NCBI RefSeq assembly: GCF_030646165.1
Contig: NZ_JAUTDO010000002.1
Span: 496,001 to 560,000 of the forward strand
Direction: 5' to 3'
Length of the DNA: 64,000 bases
Origin: Conexibacter sp. CPCC 206217
Lineage (GTDB): Bacteria; Actinomycetota; Thermoleophilia; Solirubrobacterales; Solirubrobacteraceae
Below the pieces are notes generated by a model that was given only the letters and a program-made list of their open reading frames with translations, made no database searches and was not told where the DNA came from. The position numbers and the translations under genes were made by a program. Below are positions 34,316 to 42,743 of the stretch, piece by piece (within the stretch, counting starts at the first letter, position 1; each line of letters begins with the position of its first letter).

Positions 34316-34445
34316 GTTCGATAGTTCGAAATCTATCACTGGAGGGTAACCGTGACAAGCCCCCTTTTCGCGCCACGCTGATCGAACACCACACCCAGCG
34401 CGAACTCTGATAGGAATCAGTCGCATAGAACTATGACTATCGAAC
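34316..34445. promoter_or_regulatory. Paired inverted sites in the divergent promoter region
   Basis: GTTCGATAGT (34316-34325) and its exact complement ACTATCGAAC (34436-34445) face each other across 110 bases between the divergent importer and reductase genes. Each lies near one start codon, as expected for a shared regulator. The intervening stretch is A/T-richer than the surroundings. Confidence 0.45.
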
Positions 34446-34459
34446 GTTAGGACCGTCAA

Positions 34460-35701
34460 TTGACTGCTTCGAGCACCCTCCCGGTCGGACAACTGCCGAG
34501 CCTCGGAGAGGTCCCAAACCGCATGTACGCGCAGGTGATCCGGCAGGATCGCTTCGGCGACCCGCGCACCGCCTTCCAGGTCGAACAGGTTGACGTCCCC
34601 GCTCCGGGCGCCGACGAGGTCCTCGTCGCCGTCATGGCGGCGGGCATCAATTACAACAACGTCTGGGCAGCTCGCGGCCTGCCGGTGGACGTGATCGGCC
34701 TGCGGCAGCGCGCCGGCGAGCCGCACGACTTCCACATCGGCGGCAGCGACGCGTCCGGCATCGTGTACGCCGTCGGTGACGAGGTGACGTCGGTCGCGGT
34801 CGGTGACGAGGTCGTCGTCCATCCGGGCTGCTGGGACCCGGCGGACGCCTGGGTGGCGGCGGGGCGAGACCCGATGCTCGCGCCGTCGGCACGCATCTGG
34901 GGTTACGACACCAATTTCGGGTCTTTCGCTCAGTTCACGTTGGCTCAGGAACACCAGATCCTGCCGAAGGCGCCCCACCTCACCTGGGAGGAGGCCGCCG
35001 CGTCGACGCTCGTGGGCACGACCGCCTACCGGATGCTCCACGGCTGGGCGGGCAACGAGCTGCACGAGGGAGACGGCGTCCTCGTCTGGGGCGGCTCCGG
35101 CGGCGTCGGGGTCCAGGCGATCCAGCTCGTCCGGGCCGCGGGCGCCACGGCCGTCGCCGTCGTGTCCGACGACGAGCGCGGGCGCTACGCAGTCGACCAC
35201 GGCGCCGTCGGATACATCGACCGCACCGAGTTCTCGCACTGGGGAGTGGCCCCTCACTGGCAGGACGACACGCGGCAGACGGCGTGGCAGAAGGAGGCGC
35301 GAGCGTTCAAGCGACGCGTCCGCGACCTGCTCGGCCGCGATCCCGCGATCGTCGTCGAGCACCCCGGCGAGGCGACGCTCCCGACCAGCGCCTTCGTCTG
35401 CGCACGGGGCGGGATGGTCGTGATCTGCGCCGGCACGACCGGGTACAGCGCGACGCTGGACCTGCGTCACCAGTGGGTCATGCAGAAGCGGCTGCAGGGA
35501 GCTCACGGCACCAACGACGAGCAGGCCCGCGCGTACAACCGGCTCCTGCTGGAGCGGCGGATCGACCCAGCCGTCGGCGAGGTCCTGCCGTTCGAGGGGA
35601 TCCCCGCGGCACATGCGGACATGGGCGCCGGCGTCGCTGTGTTCGGGAACCGCGTCGCACTCGTCGGCGCGCCGGAGCCGGGCCTCGGAGCGGCGTCGTA
35701 G
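34460..35701 (+). CDS. Crotonyl-CoA carboxylase/reductase-like enoyl-thioester reductase
   Basis: 413 residues, medium-chain dehydrogenase family. Crotonyl-CoA carboxylase/reductase reduces crotonyl-CoA with NADPH and fixes CO2. Strong family marks: MAAGINYNNVWAARGLPVDV, WGYDTNFGSFAQF, the nucleotide loop WGGSGGVGVQAIQL, VVEHPGEATLPTSAFV, and KRLQGAHGTN with the conserved His. Family members often read SFAEF where this has SFAQF, and some acidic or aromatic CO2-site residues could not be assigned, so carboxylation is uncertain. The TTG at 34460 is used because LPSLGEVPNRMYAQVIR matches the family N-terminus; an internal ATG is at 34524. Somewhat shorter than the usual 430-450 residues. Confidence 0.85.
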   Translation: MTASSTLPVGQLPSLGEVPNRMYAQVIRQDRFGDPRTAFQVEQVDVPAPGADEVLVAVMAAGINYNNVWAARGLPVDVIGLRQRAGEPHDFHIGGSDASGIVYAVGDEVTSVAVGDEVVVHPGCWDPADAWVAAGRDPMLAPSARIWGYDTNFGSFAQFTLAQEHQILPKAPHLTWEEAAASTLVGTTAYRMLHGWAGNELHEGDGVLVWGGSGGVGVQAIQLVRAAGATAVAVVSDDERGRYAVDHGAVGYIDRTEFSHWGVAPHWQDDTRQTAWQKEARAFKRRVRDLLGRDPAIVVEHPGEATLPTSAFVCARGGMVVICAGTTGYSATLDLRHQWVMQKRLQGAHGTNDEQARAYNRLLLERRIDPAVGEVLPFEGIPAAHADMGAGVAVFGNRVALVGAPEPGLGAAS

Positions 35702-35722
35702 CGGGGCGTCCGCGAGCCCGGC

Positions 35723-35756
35723 GCCGGGGTCTGCCCATCCACGAGCAGACCCCGGC
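35723..35756. terminator. Bidirectional hairpin terminator
   Basis: Perfect 12-bp stem with arms GCCGGGGTCTGC (35723-35734) and GCAGACCCCGGC (35745-35756), 10-base loop. It lies between the convergent ends of the reductase (stop 35701) and the cyclase-family hydrolase (stop 35812). Confidence 0.75.
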
Positions 35757-35811
35757 GAGGCTCCTGCGAGGGCGCGGTGACCGCGTCGATCCGGCACTCC
35801 GCGCCCTCCCT

Positions 35812-36699
35812 TCAGCGCTCCAGCGCGATCGCGATCGGCCGCAACGGCGCAGCCGTCGCCCCGCGCAGCTTGAGCGGGAGCGCCACGAAGAGGAACTCGT
35901 GAACGCCCGCCTCCGACAGCTCGTCCAATGCCAGGTTCTCGATGATCGGGATGCCCCGCTCGTAGAGCAGGAAGGTGTGCACCGGCACCGCGTCATCCGG
36001 TTCAGGCGACGGCTGCAACTCCAGCGCGGCGTTGTCCGCCCCGATCGCGGCCGCCCCGCGTTCGGCGAGCCACTCGGCGCCGGCCCGCGTGAGACCGGGC
36101 TGGGCGCCGAGATAGAACGGCTGGCGCCAGTTGCGCATCCACCCTGTCCGCAGCAGGACCACGTCCCCCGCTTCGATCCCCACGCCGGCGCGGGCGAGCC
36201 CCGTCTCCAGCTCCTCCGGCCCGACGCCGCGGGTTCGCTCGAGCGTGCCGCCGGGCGCGAGGTCGACGAGCACTCCTCGCATCACCAGCGGCGGCAGGTG
36301 CTGTGCGCCGAGCTGTGCGACCTCGCGCGAGCCGAGCACGTCGTCGATCTCCACCCCGCCCCAGAACCTGCCGTCGCGACCGACGTGGTTGAGGCAGTCG
36401 ATGTGGGTGCCGGCGTGCGTGGGCATCGTGAAGCAGTCGCTGAGGTAGGCGCGTCCGGCGCGCGCCCAGCCCTCCTGCGGCTGGTCGACCCTTCCGGCCG
36501 CCGGCGTCATCGTCATCCACCGCAGGAACGGCGGATCCCCGGACTCGCTCCAGGTCGGGATGCCCTCGGCCAGCTCGACGGCGAGGTCGAAGATCCCGCG
36601 GGAGAGGTCCGCCCGGCGCACGAGCGGCTGGACCGCGGACAGATCGACGTCCGCGAGCCGGCCGACGTGCCGGGCCCGGTCACCGCGGCCGTTCAACAC
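35812..36699 (-). CDS. Cyclase-family metal-dependent hydrolase (kynurenine formamidase / isatin hydrolase-like)
   Basis: 295 residues from GTG 36699. The metal-binding signature HxGTHxDxxxH is complete in THAGTHIDCLNH (about residue 110). Other marks: LAVELAEGIPTW at the start of the domain, VLLRTGWMRNW, IGADNAALELQP and HTFLLYERGIPIIENLALDE, typical of this superfamily, which hydrolyses formyl-kynurenine, isatin and related amides. Divergent from an ArsR regulator, which probably controls it. Substrate not predictable. Confidence 0.88.
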   Translation of the reverse strand: MLNGRGDRARHVGRLADVDLSAVQPLVRRADLSRGIFDLAVELAEGIPTWSESGDPPFLRWMTMTPAAGRVDQPQEGWARAGRAYLSDCFTMPTHAGTHIDCLNHVGRDGRFWGGVEIDDVLGSREVAQLGAQHLPPLVMRGVLVDLAPGGTLERTRGVGPEELETGLARAGVGIEAGDVVLLRTGWMRNWRQPFYLGAQPGLTRAGAEWLAERGAAAIGADNAALELQPSPEPDDAVPVHTFLLYERGIPIIENLALDELSEAGVHEFLFVALPLKLRGATAAPLRPIAIALER

Positions 36700-36720
36700 G
36701 ACGTCCCTTCGATCGGCTGC

Positions 36721-36769
36721 TTGATGGACAGCCCAATGCCGATGCTACGCTTTCAAATGTGTCCATCAA
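36721..36769. promoter_or_regulatory. 10-bp inverted repeat flanking the ArsR promoter
   Basis: TTGATGGACA (36721-36730) and TGTCCATCAA (36760-36769) are exact complements separated by 29 bases. The right arm overlaps the GTG start of the ArsR gene and the left arm lies 22 bases before the divergent hydrolase start, a layout suited to autoregulation and control of the neighbour. Confidence 0.6.
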
Positions 36770-37097
36770 TGCCCCCCACCTGAGCGGACGCGCGACGGCG
36801 TCCGTGGTCGAGCCGGAACCCACCGAGGAGGATTATCGTGTCCTCTTCGACGCGCTCCGCGAGCCGCTGCGCATCGACATGATCCGGCAGATCGGCAACG
36901 TCGACGAACTCCCGTGTACTGCCCTTGATGACAGTCTGCCGATCACCAGATCGACGATCTCTTATCATATTAAGGTGCTCAATCACGCGCACCTGATCGA
37001 TGTCCGCAAGGAGGGGCGCAACTACCACTACAGCTTGCGTCGCGCCCATCTGGACCGGCTCGTTCCAGGCTTCCTCGAACGCATAACGACGGGTTGA
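36759..37097 (+). CDS. ArsR-family winged-helix regulator
   Basis: 112 residues, GTG start. Winged helix: YRVLFDALREPLRIDMIRQI, recognition helix within TRSTISYHIKVLNHAHLIDV, wing KEGRNYHYSLRRAHLDRLVP. Only one Cys is present (LPCTALDD), so there is no evident metal site; an organic effector is more likely. Divergent from the cyclase-family hydrolase and convergent with the enoyl-CoA hydratase. Confidence 0.88.
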   Translation: MSINAPHLSGRATASVVEPEPTEEDYRVLFDALREPLRIDMIRQIGNVDELPCTALDDSLPITRSTISYHIKVLNHAHLIDVRKEGRNYHYSLRRAHLDRLVPGFLERITTG

Positions 37098-37099
37098 GA

Positions 37100-37125
37100 T
37101 TCGCGGCCTATTCATAGGCCGCGAA
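37100..37125. terminator. Hairpin overlapping the enoyl-CoA hydratase stop codon
   Basis: Perfect 12-bp arms TTCGCGGCCTAT (37100-37111) and ATAGGCCGCGAA (37114-37125) around 2 bases, between convergent genes. The hydratase stop codon (37108-37110) lies inside the stem. Probably terminates both units. Confidence 0.7.
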
Positions 37126-37917
37126 CTGCTCCCGGCGCCATTTCAGCGCAGCGGCAAGACCACGCTCGCTCTTCATGCGATGGAAGTCGGCGTACTCCGG
37201 CGTCTGCGTGGAGTCGGCGATGACGCAGGCCTGCATCGCCGACCGCATCGCGGTGCCGAAGCCCATCGCCTCATAGGTCTCGTTGATCGCCCGCTTGTTC
37301 CATTGCAGCGTCGTCAGTGATACGCGGGCGATGCGCTTGGCCGTCTTCATCACCTCGGCATGCAGCGCGTCCTTCGGGAAGACCCTATTAACCAAGCCGA
37401 CGCGCAGAGCGGCCGTCGCGTCGATCATGTCGCCGCTGTAGATCAGCTCACGGCTGATCGGCCCGATCACCCACGGCATCGCCAGCGTCGCGACGCCCGC
37501 AGAGAAGCGCGTCTCGATGACGGCGAACCTCGCGTCGTCTGAGCAGTAGCGGATGTCGCACATCTGCGCGAACTCCAGCCCTCCAGCCAGGCAGTAGCCG
37601 TCGATCATCGCAATCACCGGCTTGCTGCAGTTCCACGCGCAGTAGGTGAACCGCAGATCGCCGCGCAGGCGATCCGCATAGAAGTCGATCGACGGCACCT
37701 CTTCGTCGCCGACGAGGTCGTAACCGGAGGAGAACGCCTTGCCGCCCGCCCCGGTGACGACGACGACGCGCACGTCCTCGTCCGCGTCGGCAGCGGCCAC
37801 CGCACGCTCGATCTCATCGCACAGCTCGAGGCTGAGCGCGTTCATCTTGTCCGGCCGGTTCAGGGTGATCAGCGCGGTCCGGTCGTCGGTCTCGTACAGC
37901 AGGTGCTGGTAACTCAT
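37108..37917 (-). CDS. Enoyl-CoA hydratase/isomerase family protein
   Basis: 269 residues, crotonase fold. Motifs: YETDDRTALITLNRPDKMNA, GAGGKAFSSGYDL (first oxyanion loop), DGYCLAGGLEFAQMCDIRYC (second oxyanion loop; GGxxF variant), and RFSAGVATLAMPWVIGPISR where classical hydratases have the second Glu, here not evident. It may thus be an isomerase- or hydrolase-type member. Last gene of the 44908-37108 operon, ATGA-coupled to the acyl-CoA synthetase. Confidence 0.9.
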   Translation of the reverse strand: MSYQHLLYETDDRTALITLNRPDKMNALSLELCDEIERAVAAADADEDVRVVVVTGAGGKAFSSGYDLVGDEEVPSIDFYADRLRGDLRFTYCAWNCSKPVIAMIDGYCLAGGLEFAQMCDIRYCSDDARFAVIETRFSAGVATLAMPWVIGPISRELIYSGDMIDATAALRVGLVNRVFPKDALHAEVMKTAKRIARVSLTTLQWNKRAINETYEAMGFGTAMRSAMQACVIADSTQTPEYADFHRMKSERGLAAALKWRREQFAAYE

Positions 37918-40052
37918 CGGTTCTCTCCACTTTCGATTTCAGTCGCGCGCTCGACCACGATGTCGACCGCCACCGCCCCCTGCCCCTGCGGCAGGACCAT
38001 GAGCGGATTGATCTCCATCGCGGAGATTCGGCCTTGCGCCGCGACGGCGAGTCGCGAGAAGCCGACGACGGCCGCGACGGCCGCGGCGACGTCGGCGCGC
38101 GGTGCGCCGCGTACGCCCTGCAGCAGCTTCCAGGCGGCAGTCTCACGCAGCATCTCCTCGGCCAGCTCCGGCCCGACCGGCCCGAGCCGGACCGCGACCT
38201 CGGCCGCGAGCTCGACGAGGACGCCGCCGGCGCCCACCACGAGCAGCACGCCGAAGACCGGGTCGACGCGCGCGCCGACGATCAGCTCCACGGCGGGCCC
38301 GACCATCCGCTGCACGACCAGGCCCGCGCCCTCGTGCCCGGCCACGCGACGGAGGATCTCCTGTCCGGCCTCCAGCACGGCATCGTGCGAGTCGAGGCCG
38401 AGCGCCACCGCGTCCAGCTCGGTCTTGTGCAGGAGCGTCGGAGCCGTGCCCTTCAAGACGACCGGGAAGCCGATGCGCGCCGCGGCAGCAGCCGCGGCCT
38501 CCGGCGTCGTCGCGGTCGCCATCGCCGGCACGGCCAGTCCGGCCTGCGCGAGCACGGCGAAGCGCTCTGCGTCCGTCGCGGACCACAGACGCTCGACGCC
38601 CGCGAGATCCCGGCGAGCCGTCTCGGCGGGCGCGACGGATCTCCGGCCCCTCGCCCACGTGGCCAGCGCCGCCACCGCCGGCGCCATCCCGTTGAGGACC
38701 GCCGTCCCGGCTCGCTCGAGCGCCAGCACGCTCTCGTCCAGGCCGCTGCCCGCGACGTTGTTGACGAGCACCAGAGCGGCGTCGGTGCGTCGTGCCGTGT
38801 CAGCGAAGGTCGCTACGACCCCACGCGCGAAGTCGTTGTCGATCTGCATCGTCGGCGGCATGTCGAAGAAGGCCGCGACCGTCCCGATCTCGGGATCGGC
38901 GACCAGCGCGTCGACGATGCCGCTGAATCCGTCGAGGTCGAATCCCAGTCCGAAGACGTCGAGCGGGTTGTTGAGCGACGTCACCGCCGAGACGATCGGC
39001 GTCAGCGCCGCCTCGGTCCGCTCACTGAACTGCGGCAGGTCCAGCGCTGCCGCTTCGCCAAGGTCGGCGAGCAGGCCGGCCTGCCCGCCCGAGAGCGTCA
39101 TGCCGACTGCGGACGGTCGGCGCGGACCGGCGGGGAAGCGCTTGAACAGCGTCGCCAGTGCGATCAGCTCGTCGACGTCCCGAGCCTGGGCCACGCCCCA
39201 GCGGTCCAGGAAGGCGTCGCATGCGGCTGCGTCGCCGGCCAGCGCACCGGTGTGCGCCGCGACCATCGCCGTGCCGCGCTGTGAGCGACCGACCTTGAGC
39301 GCGACCACGGGAACGCCGAGCTCGCTCGCGCGCGCGAGCGAGCGAGCGACGTGGCGCGGGTCGCGGATCGTCTCGATGAACAGCACGACCAGGTCGACGT
39401 CCCCATCGTCCAGCACCGCGTCGAGATAGTGCCCAAGCCCGAGGACCGCTTCGTTGCCCGCCGTGATCACGTGCGACAGGCCGCGCGGGCCGAGCGCCTG
39501 CGCCAGCGCCAGCGAGGAGGAGCCGCTGTGCGTGACGATCGCCGTGCGTCCCTCGACCGCGGCGGGCGGCAGCGGCGCCGCCCACAGCGCGGCGTGACTG
39601 CGATAGCTGATCAGGCCCAGGTTGTTGGGTCCGCACACCGCCATCCCAGCCGCGCGCGCAGCGTCGACGACGCGCCGCTGGAGGGCCGCGCCCTCCGCGC
39701 CGGCGTCCGCGTAACCGCCGCCGTTGACGAACGCGGCGCTGACGCCGAGCGCGGCCGCTTGCTCGATCAGCTCCGGCCCGGCGCTGGCCGGCACGGCGAG
39801 GAACGCGCAGTCGGGCACCTCCGGCAGATCCGCCAGCGACGGGTGACACGCCAGGCCGCAGACCTCGCGGTAGCGCGGGTTGACCGGGTACAGCGAGCCG
39901 TCGAAGCCGAATGCGCGGAGGTTCTCGACGACGACGGTGCCGAGCGCGTCGGTCCGTTCCGACGCGCCGACGACGGCGACCGAGCGCGGCGCCAGCAGCG
40001 CCCGCGCTGCGACGGGCGTCAGTTCGTCCACGACTTCGTCGCGGACCATCAC
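37914..40052 (-). CDS. ADP-forming acyl-CoA synthetase (fused alpha and beta subunits)
   Basis: 712 residues from GTG 40052 (GTGA overlap with the DUF1989 gene). NDP-forming acetyl/acyl-CoA synthetases interconvert acyl-CoA plus ADP and Pi with acid plus ATP and CoA through a phosphohistidine. Order: CoA-binding domain (APRSVAVVGASERTDALGTV), succinyl-CoA-ligase-like flavodoxin domain (TAIVTHSGSSSLALAQALGP; AAHTGALAGDAAACDAFLDR with the catalytic-His region), then ATP-grasp domain (RIGFPVVLKGTAPTLLHKTE, MEINPLMVLPQGQGAVAVDI). Bacterial relatives include Pat-like acetyltransferase fusions, but no GNAT domain is visible here. Confidence 0.92.
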   Translation of the reverse strand: MMVRDEVVDELTPVAARALLAPRSVAVVGASERTDALGTVVVENLRAFGFDGSLYPVNPRYREVCGLACHPSLADLPEVPDCAFLAVPASAGPELIEQAAALGVSAAFVNGGGYADAGAEGAALQRRVVDAARAAGMAVCGPNNLGLISYRSHAALWAAPLPPAAVEGRTAIVTHSGSSSLALAQALGPRGLSHVITAGNEAVLGLGHYLDAVLDDGDVDLVVLFIETIRDPRHVARSLARASELGVPVVALKVGRSQRGTAMVAAHTGALAGDAAACDAFLDRWGVAQARDVDELIALATLFKRFPAGPRRPSAVGMTLSGGQAGLLADLGEAAALDLPQFSERTEAALTPIVSAVTSLNNPLDVFGLGFDLDGFSGIVDALVADPEIGTVAAFFDMPPTMQIDNDFARGVVATFADTARRTDAALVLVNNVAGSGLDESVLALERAGTAVLNGMAPAVAALATWARGRRSVAPAETARRDLAGVERLWSATDAERFAVLAQAGLAVPAMATATTPEAAAAAAARIGFPVVLKGTAPTLLHKTELDAVALGLDSHDAVLEAGQEILRRVAGHEGAGLVVQRMVGPAVELIVGARVDPVFGVLLVVGAGGVLVELAAEVAVRLGPVGPELAEEMLRETAAWKLLQGVRGAPRADVAAAVAAVVGFSRLAVAAQGRISAMEINPLMVLPQGQGAVAVDIVVERATEIESGENR

Positions 40053-40828
40053 TCCTCCGGCGGCCAGGCCGGGGGACGCGTCGCGGTGTCGAGCACCGTC
40101 ACGCCGATCGGATGCACCGGCACGAGCGGTCCCGACTCGCTCCACGACTCGCGCAGGCCGTCCGACCCGGAGCCGTTGGGGCAGAGCGACACCGAGACGA
40201 CGAGGTCGATCTCAGCGTAGAACTCGATGTGGTCCCCGCGCCGCGCGTCGCTCTCCTCGACCATCGCGGAGCCGGTGTATGGGTCGTACGCGCCCTTCTG
40301 GAACAGGTTCACGTTGTCGTGGATCGCGTGCTGGCTGAGGCCCAGCATCGCGTAGCCGTAGCGGAGGTTGTCGTAGCACGGCCGATGGTGGACGCCGGCG
40401 TGCAGATGCCAGAGGTGCGGGTTGCAGTGCGCGCCGTAGGCGAAGTGGTCGCGCGTGCCGCGCACGTTCTCCTGGACGCGCACCGAGTCGGCGATGCAGG
40501 TCGCGATCGGCCGGCTGCGCGGCGGCGTGCCCCAGAGTCGGATGCCGCGCGTGATCTTGCCGCCCTCGATCGTCATCTGCGCGCCGCTGAAGAAGTGCTC
40601 GGTCGGGTCGTCGGCGTTGGCCATGCACACGTCGAGGATCTGCGGCGCCTCCAGCATGGTGAGTCGGAACGCCTGCCCCGCCGCCACACGGAAGCCGTAG
40701 CCGGTGTGGTCGGTCACCGTCTCGCTGACGACCGTGAACTGGTCGCGCGATCCGATCAGGCGGTCGTAGAACGGCTGATCGATCGGATAGGTCGCGCGCG
40801 TGAGGGTCGAGCCGTCGGCAGCGCTCAT
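40049..40828 (-). CDS. DUF1989 protein, B type (keeps Cys/His residues), first operon
   Basis: 259 residues, ATGA-coupled to the A-type protein upstream. DUF1989 (urea-carboxylase-associated) pairs are known as carboxyguanidine deiminases (CgdA/CgdB) when next to a guanidine carboxylase; none is here. Conserved blocks: AAGQAFRLTMLEAPQILDVC, RLWGTPPRSRPIATCIAD, YGAHCNPHLWHLHAGVHHRP, CYDNLRYGYAML, DNVNLFQKGAYDP and DHIEFYAEIDLVVSVSLCPN. The Cys and His residues in GAHC, HLHAGVHHRPC are candidate metal ligands. About 70% similar by eye to the product of 49389-50234. Likely a hydrolase or deiminase half acting with its partner. Confidence 0.85.
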   Translation of the reverse strand: MSAADGSTLTRATYPIDQPFYDRLIGSRDQFTVVSETVTDHTGYGFRVAAGQAFRLTMLEAPQILDVCMANADDPTEHFFSGAQMTIEGGKITRGIRLWGTPPRSRPIATCIADSVRVQENVRGTRDHFAYGAHCNPHLWHLHAGVHHRPCYDNLRYGYAMLGLSQHAIHDNVNLFQKGAYDPYTGSAMVEESDARRGDHIEFYAEIDLVVSVSLCPNGSGSDGLRESWSESGPLVPVHPIGVTVLDTATRPPAWPPEE

Positions 40829-41760
40829 GCGGTGGTCTCCTTGCCTTCGCGGCGGACGCGATAGTCGATCCCGGCCGTCGTCACCGGCTCGCGGCTGCGC
40901 ACCCCGTGCTCGTCGAGGTAGAGCGACAGGTCGGGATACGAGAGCCCGGGGTACGGCCATGGCAGCGGGGCGGCCAGGCGCTCCCCGACGTGCACGTCGA
41001 CGCGGCGCGGGGCGGGCAGCCCCGGCGTCGAGGCGGGCCGCGCTCCGTCGATGTACGGGCTCAGCGCCAGCGCGACCGTGAGGTCGATCTCCGCGAACAG
41101 CGTCACGCGGTCGCCCGCGACCGCATCCGAGGGCAGGATCTCGACCCGCATCGGACGCACGTCGACGGTCGCCTTCTGGAAGAGGCAGAGGTTCTCCAGC
41201 AACAGCGACGGGGACGCCCCGCGCGCCGAGAGCTGCTCGGCCAACTGCTGCCAGGTGGTGCGCACGCTCTCGTCTCCGCCGCCGAAGCGCCAGTCCGCCG
41301 GCGTCCCCGACCCGCCGAAGTAGAGGTGGTGCTGCCCGAACGGCCCGCGCGGGTCCGCGCAGACCGTGTCCTCCAAGAAGGTGAGCATCGGGCGATTGCG
41401 CGCCATCGTGCTCCAGATGCGATTGCCCACAGTCGGGAAGAGCCCGTCGCGCAGCACCGACATGTGCCACATCCGCTCGTCGGGATCGTGCGGATTGAAC
41501 GCGAACAGGTTCACGATCTGCGGTCCCTCGACGAGCTCGATCGTGATCGTCTCCCCGGCTCGCAGGTCGACCGTCGCGCCCGACAGGTCGTCGAGCGTGA
41601 CGGTCGAGCTGCGCGAAGCCGTCGCCAGCGCGGCGATCAGCTCGTCGTAGAAGCTCCGGTCCAGCGGCGTCGGCACGAGGTGCGGTGACGCCGCAAGCAG
41701 GTCGCTGTGGTCGGCCTGCGACGGCGCTCGACCGGCGGGGCTGTGCTGTTGGTTGCTCAC
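40825..41760 (-). CDS. DUF1989 protein, A type (lacks the Cys/His cluster), first operon
   Basis: 311 residues from GTG 41760. Shares the DUF1989 frame (LRAGETITIELVEGPQIVNL, MARNRPMLTFLEDTVCADPR, FGQHHLYFGGSGTPADWRFG, LLLENLCLFQKATVDVRPMR, VTLFAEIDLTVALALSPYID), but the GAHC...HHRPC block of the B type is replaced by GPFGQHHLYFGGSG. This asymmetry suggests that the A chain is mainly structural in a heterodimer. The product of 50231-51166 has exactly the same length and aligns along its whole length. Confidence 0.85.
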   Translation of the reverse strand: MSNQQHSPAGRAPSQADHSDLLAASPHLVPTPLDRSFYDELIAALATASRSSTVTLDDLSGATVDLRAGETITIELVEGPQIVNLFAFNPHDPDERMWHMSVLRDGLFPTVGNRIWSTMARNRPMLTFLEDTVCADPRGPFGQHHLYFGGSGTPADWRFGGGDESVRTTWQQLAEQLSARGASPSLLLENLCLFQKATVDVRPMRVEILPSDAVAGDRVTLFAEIDLTVALALSPYIDGARPASTPGLPAPRRVDVHVGERLAAPLPWPYPGLSYPDLSLYLDEHGVRSREPVTTAGIDYRVRREGKETTA

Positions 41761-41795
41761 GAAGCTCGCTTTCGTCGCCGAGGACCGGGGCCGCG

Positions 41796-42701
41796 CTAAC
41801 CGACCGTGACGCCGTCGTTGGGGTACGGGCCGACCGCGATGCGCTCGTCGTGGATCGGGGTGTGGTTGAACCCGGGCAGGATGCTGTGCCCCGCGTCGAC
41901 GACCAGTTCGGTGCCGGTGATGTGCTGGGACTCGGCAGACGCGAAGAACAGCGCCGCGTCGGCGATCGCGGCGGCCGGCAGCGCTGCGCGGCCGCGCAGG
42001 ACATGCCAGTTGCGCGTGGCCGCCACGTAGTCCTCGGTCGTCGCATCCGAGCGCCCGAAGACCCACTCGCGCGTCGCCGGGTTGTCGCCCATCTTGTCGT
42101 GCACGACGCTGGGAAGGATCGCGTTGACGCGGATGTTGTGCGGGCCCAGCTCGAAGGCGAAGCTGCGCATCAGCCCGATCACGCCGTGCTTGGCGGCGGC
42201 GTAGTGCGCGAGGTCCGGACCGGTCTCCTTGCCCATCACCGAAGAGGTCAGGATCGCCGCGCCCTCGCCGCGCTCGATCATGTGCGGCGCGACGGCCTTG
42301 ACCGTGTGCCAGACGCCCGTGAGGTTGGTGTCGATGACCTCCTGCCACATCTCCTCGGGCATCTCCCAGAACGGCAGGAAGCTGTGGACGCCGGCGCTCG
42401 CGCAGACGATGTCGATGTGACCCAGCTCGTCGATGCCTCTTTCGACCACGCGATCCAGCTGCTCCTGGCTGCGGACGTCGGCGACCTCCGCCACGCAGCG
42501 ACGCCCGAGCGCTTCGACGCGGCTGCGCGTCTCGGCCAGATCCGCGCTGGTGGAGAGCGGATACGGCACGGTCTCGGCGTCGCTGCAGATGTCGCAGATG
42601 ACGACGTCGGCGCCCTCGGACGCGAACTTCAGCGCCATCGCGCGACCCTGACCGCGCGCGCCGCCGGTGATGAACGCAACGTTGCCCTTCAAACGATCCA
42701 T
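41796..42701 (-). CDS. Mycofactocin-type short-chain dehydrogenase/reductase
   Basis: 301 residues; GGAG 6 bases before the ATG. The family of SDRs thought to use mycofactocin has a long insertion after the second strand, seen here as VICDICSDAETVPYPLSTSA. Motifs: FITGGARGQGRAMALKFA (nucleotide loop), CASAGVHSFLPF, catalytic Ser in ILTSSVMG, Tyr-Lys in HYAAAKHG. Such enzymes oxidise alcohols with a tightly bound NAD that is recycled by mycofactocin. No mft genes are in the window. Paralogue of 51163-51984, and both precede a DUF1989 pair. Confidence 0.88.
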   Translation of the reverse strand: MDRLKGNVAFITGGARGQGRAMALKFASEGADVVICDICSDAETVPYPLSTSADLAETRSRVEALGRRCVAEVADVRSQEQLDRVVERGIDELGHIDIVCASAGVHSFLPFWEMPEEMWQEVIDTNLTGVWHTVKAVAPHMIERGEGAAILTSSVMGKETGPDLAHYAAAKHGVIGLMRSFAFELGPHNIRVNAILPSVVHDKMGDNPATREWVFGRSDATTEDYVAATRNWHVLRGRAALPAAAIADAALFFASAESQHITGTELVVDAGHSILPGFNHTPIHDERIAVGPYPNDGVTVG

Positions 42702-42743
42702 GAGATCTCCGATGTCTTGGCTGGGGATGGAATGCGAACTGGC

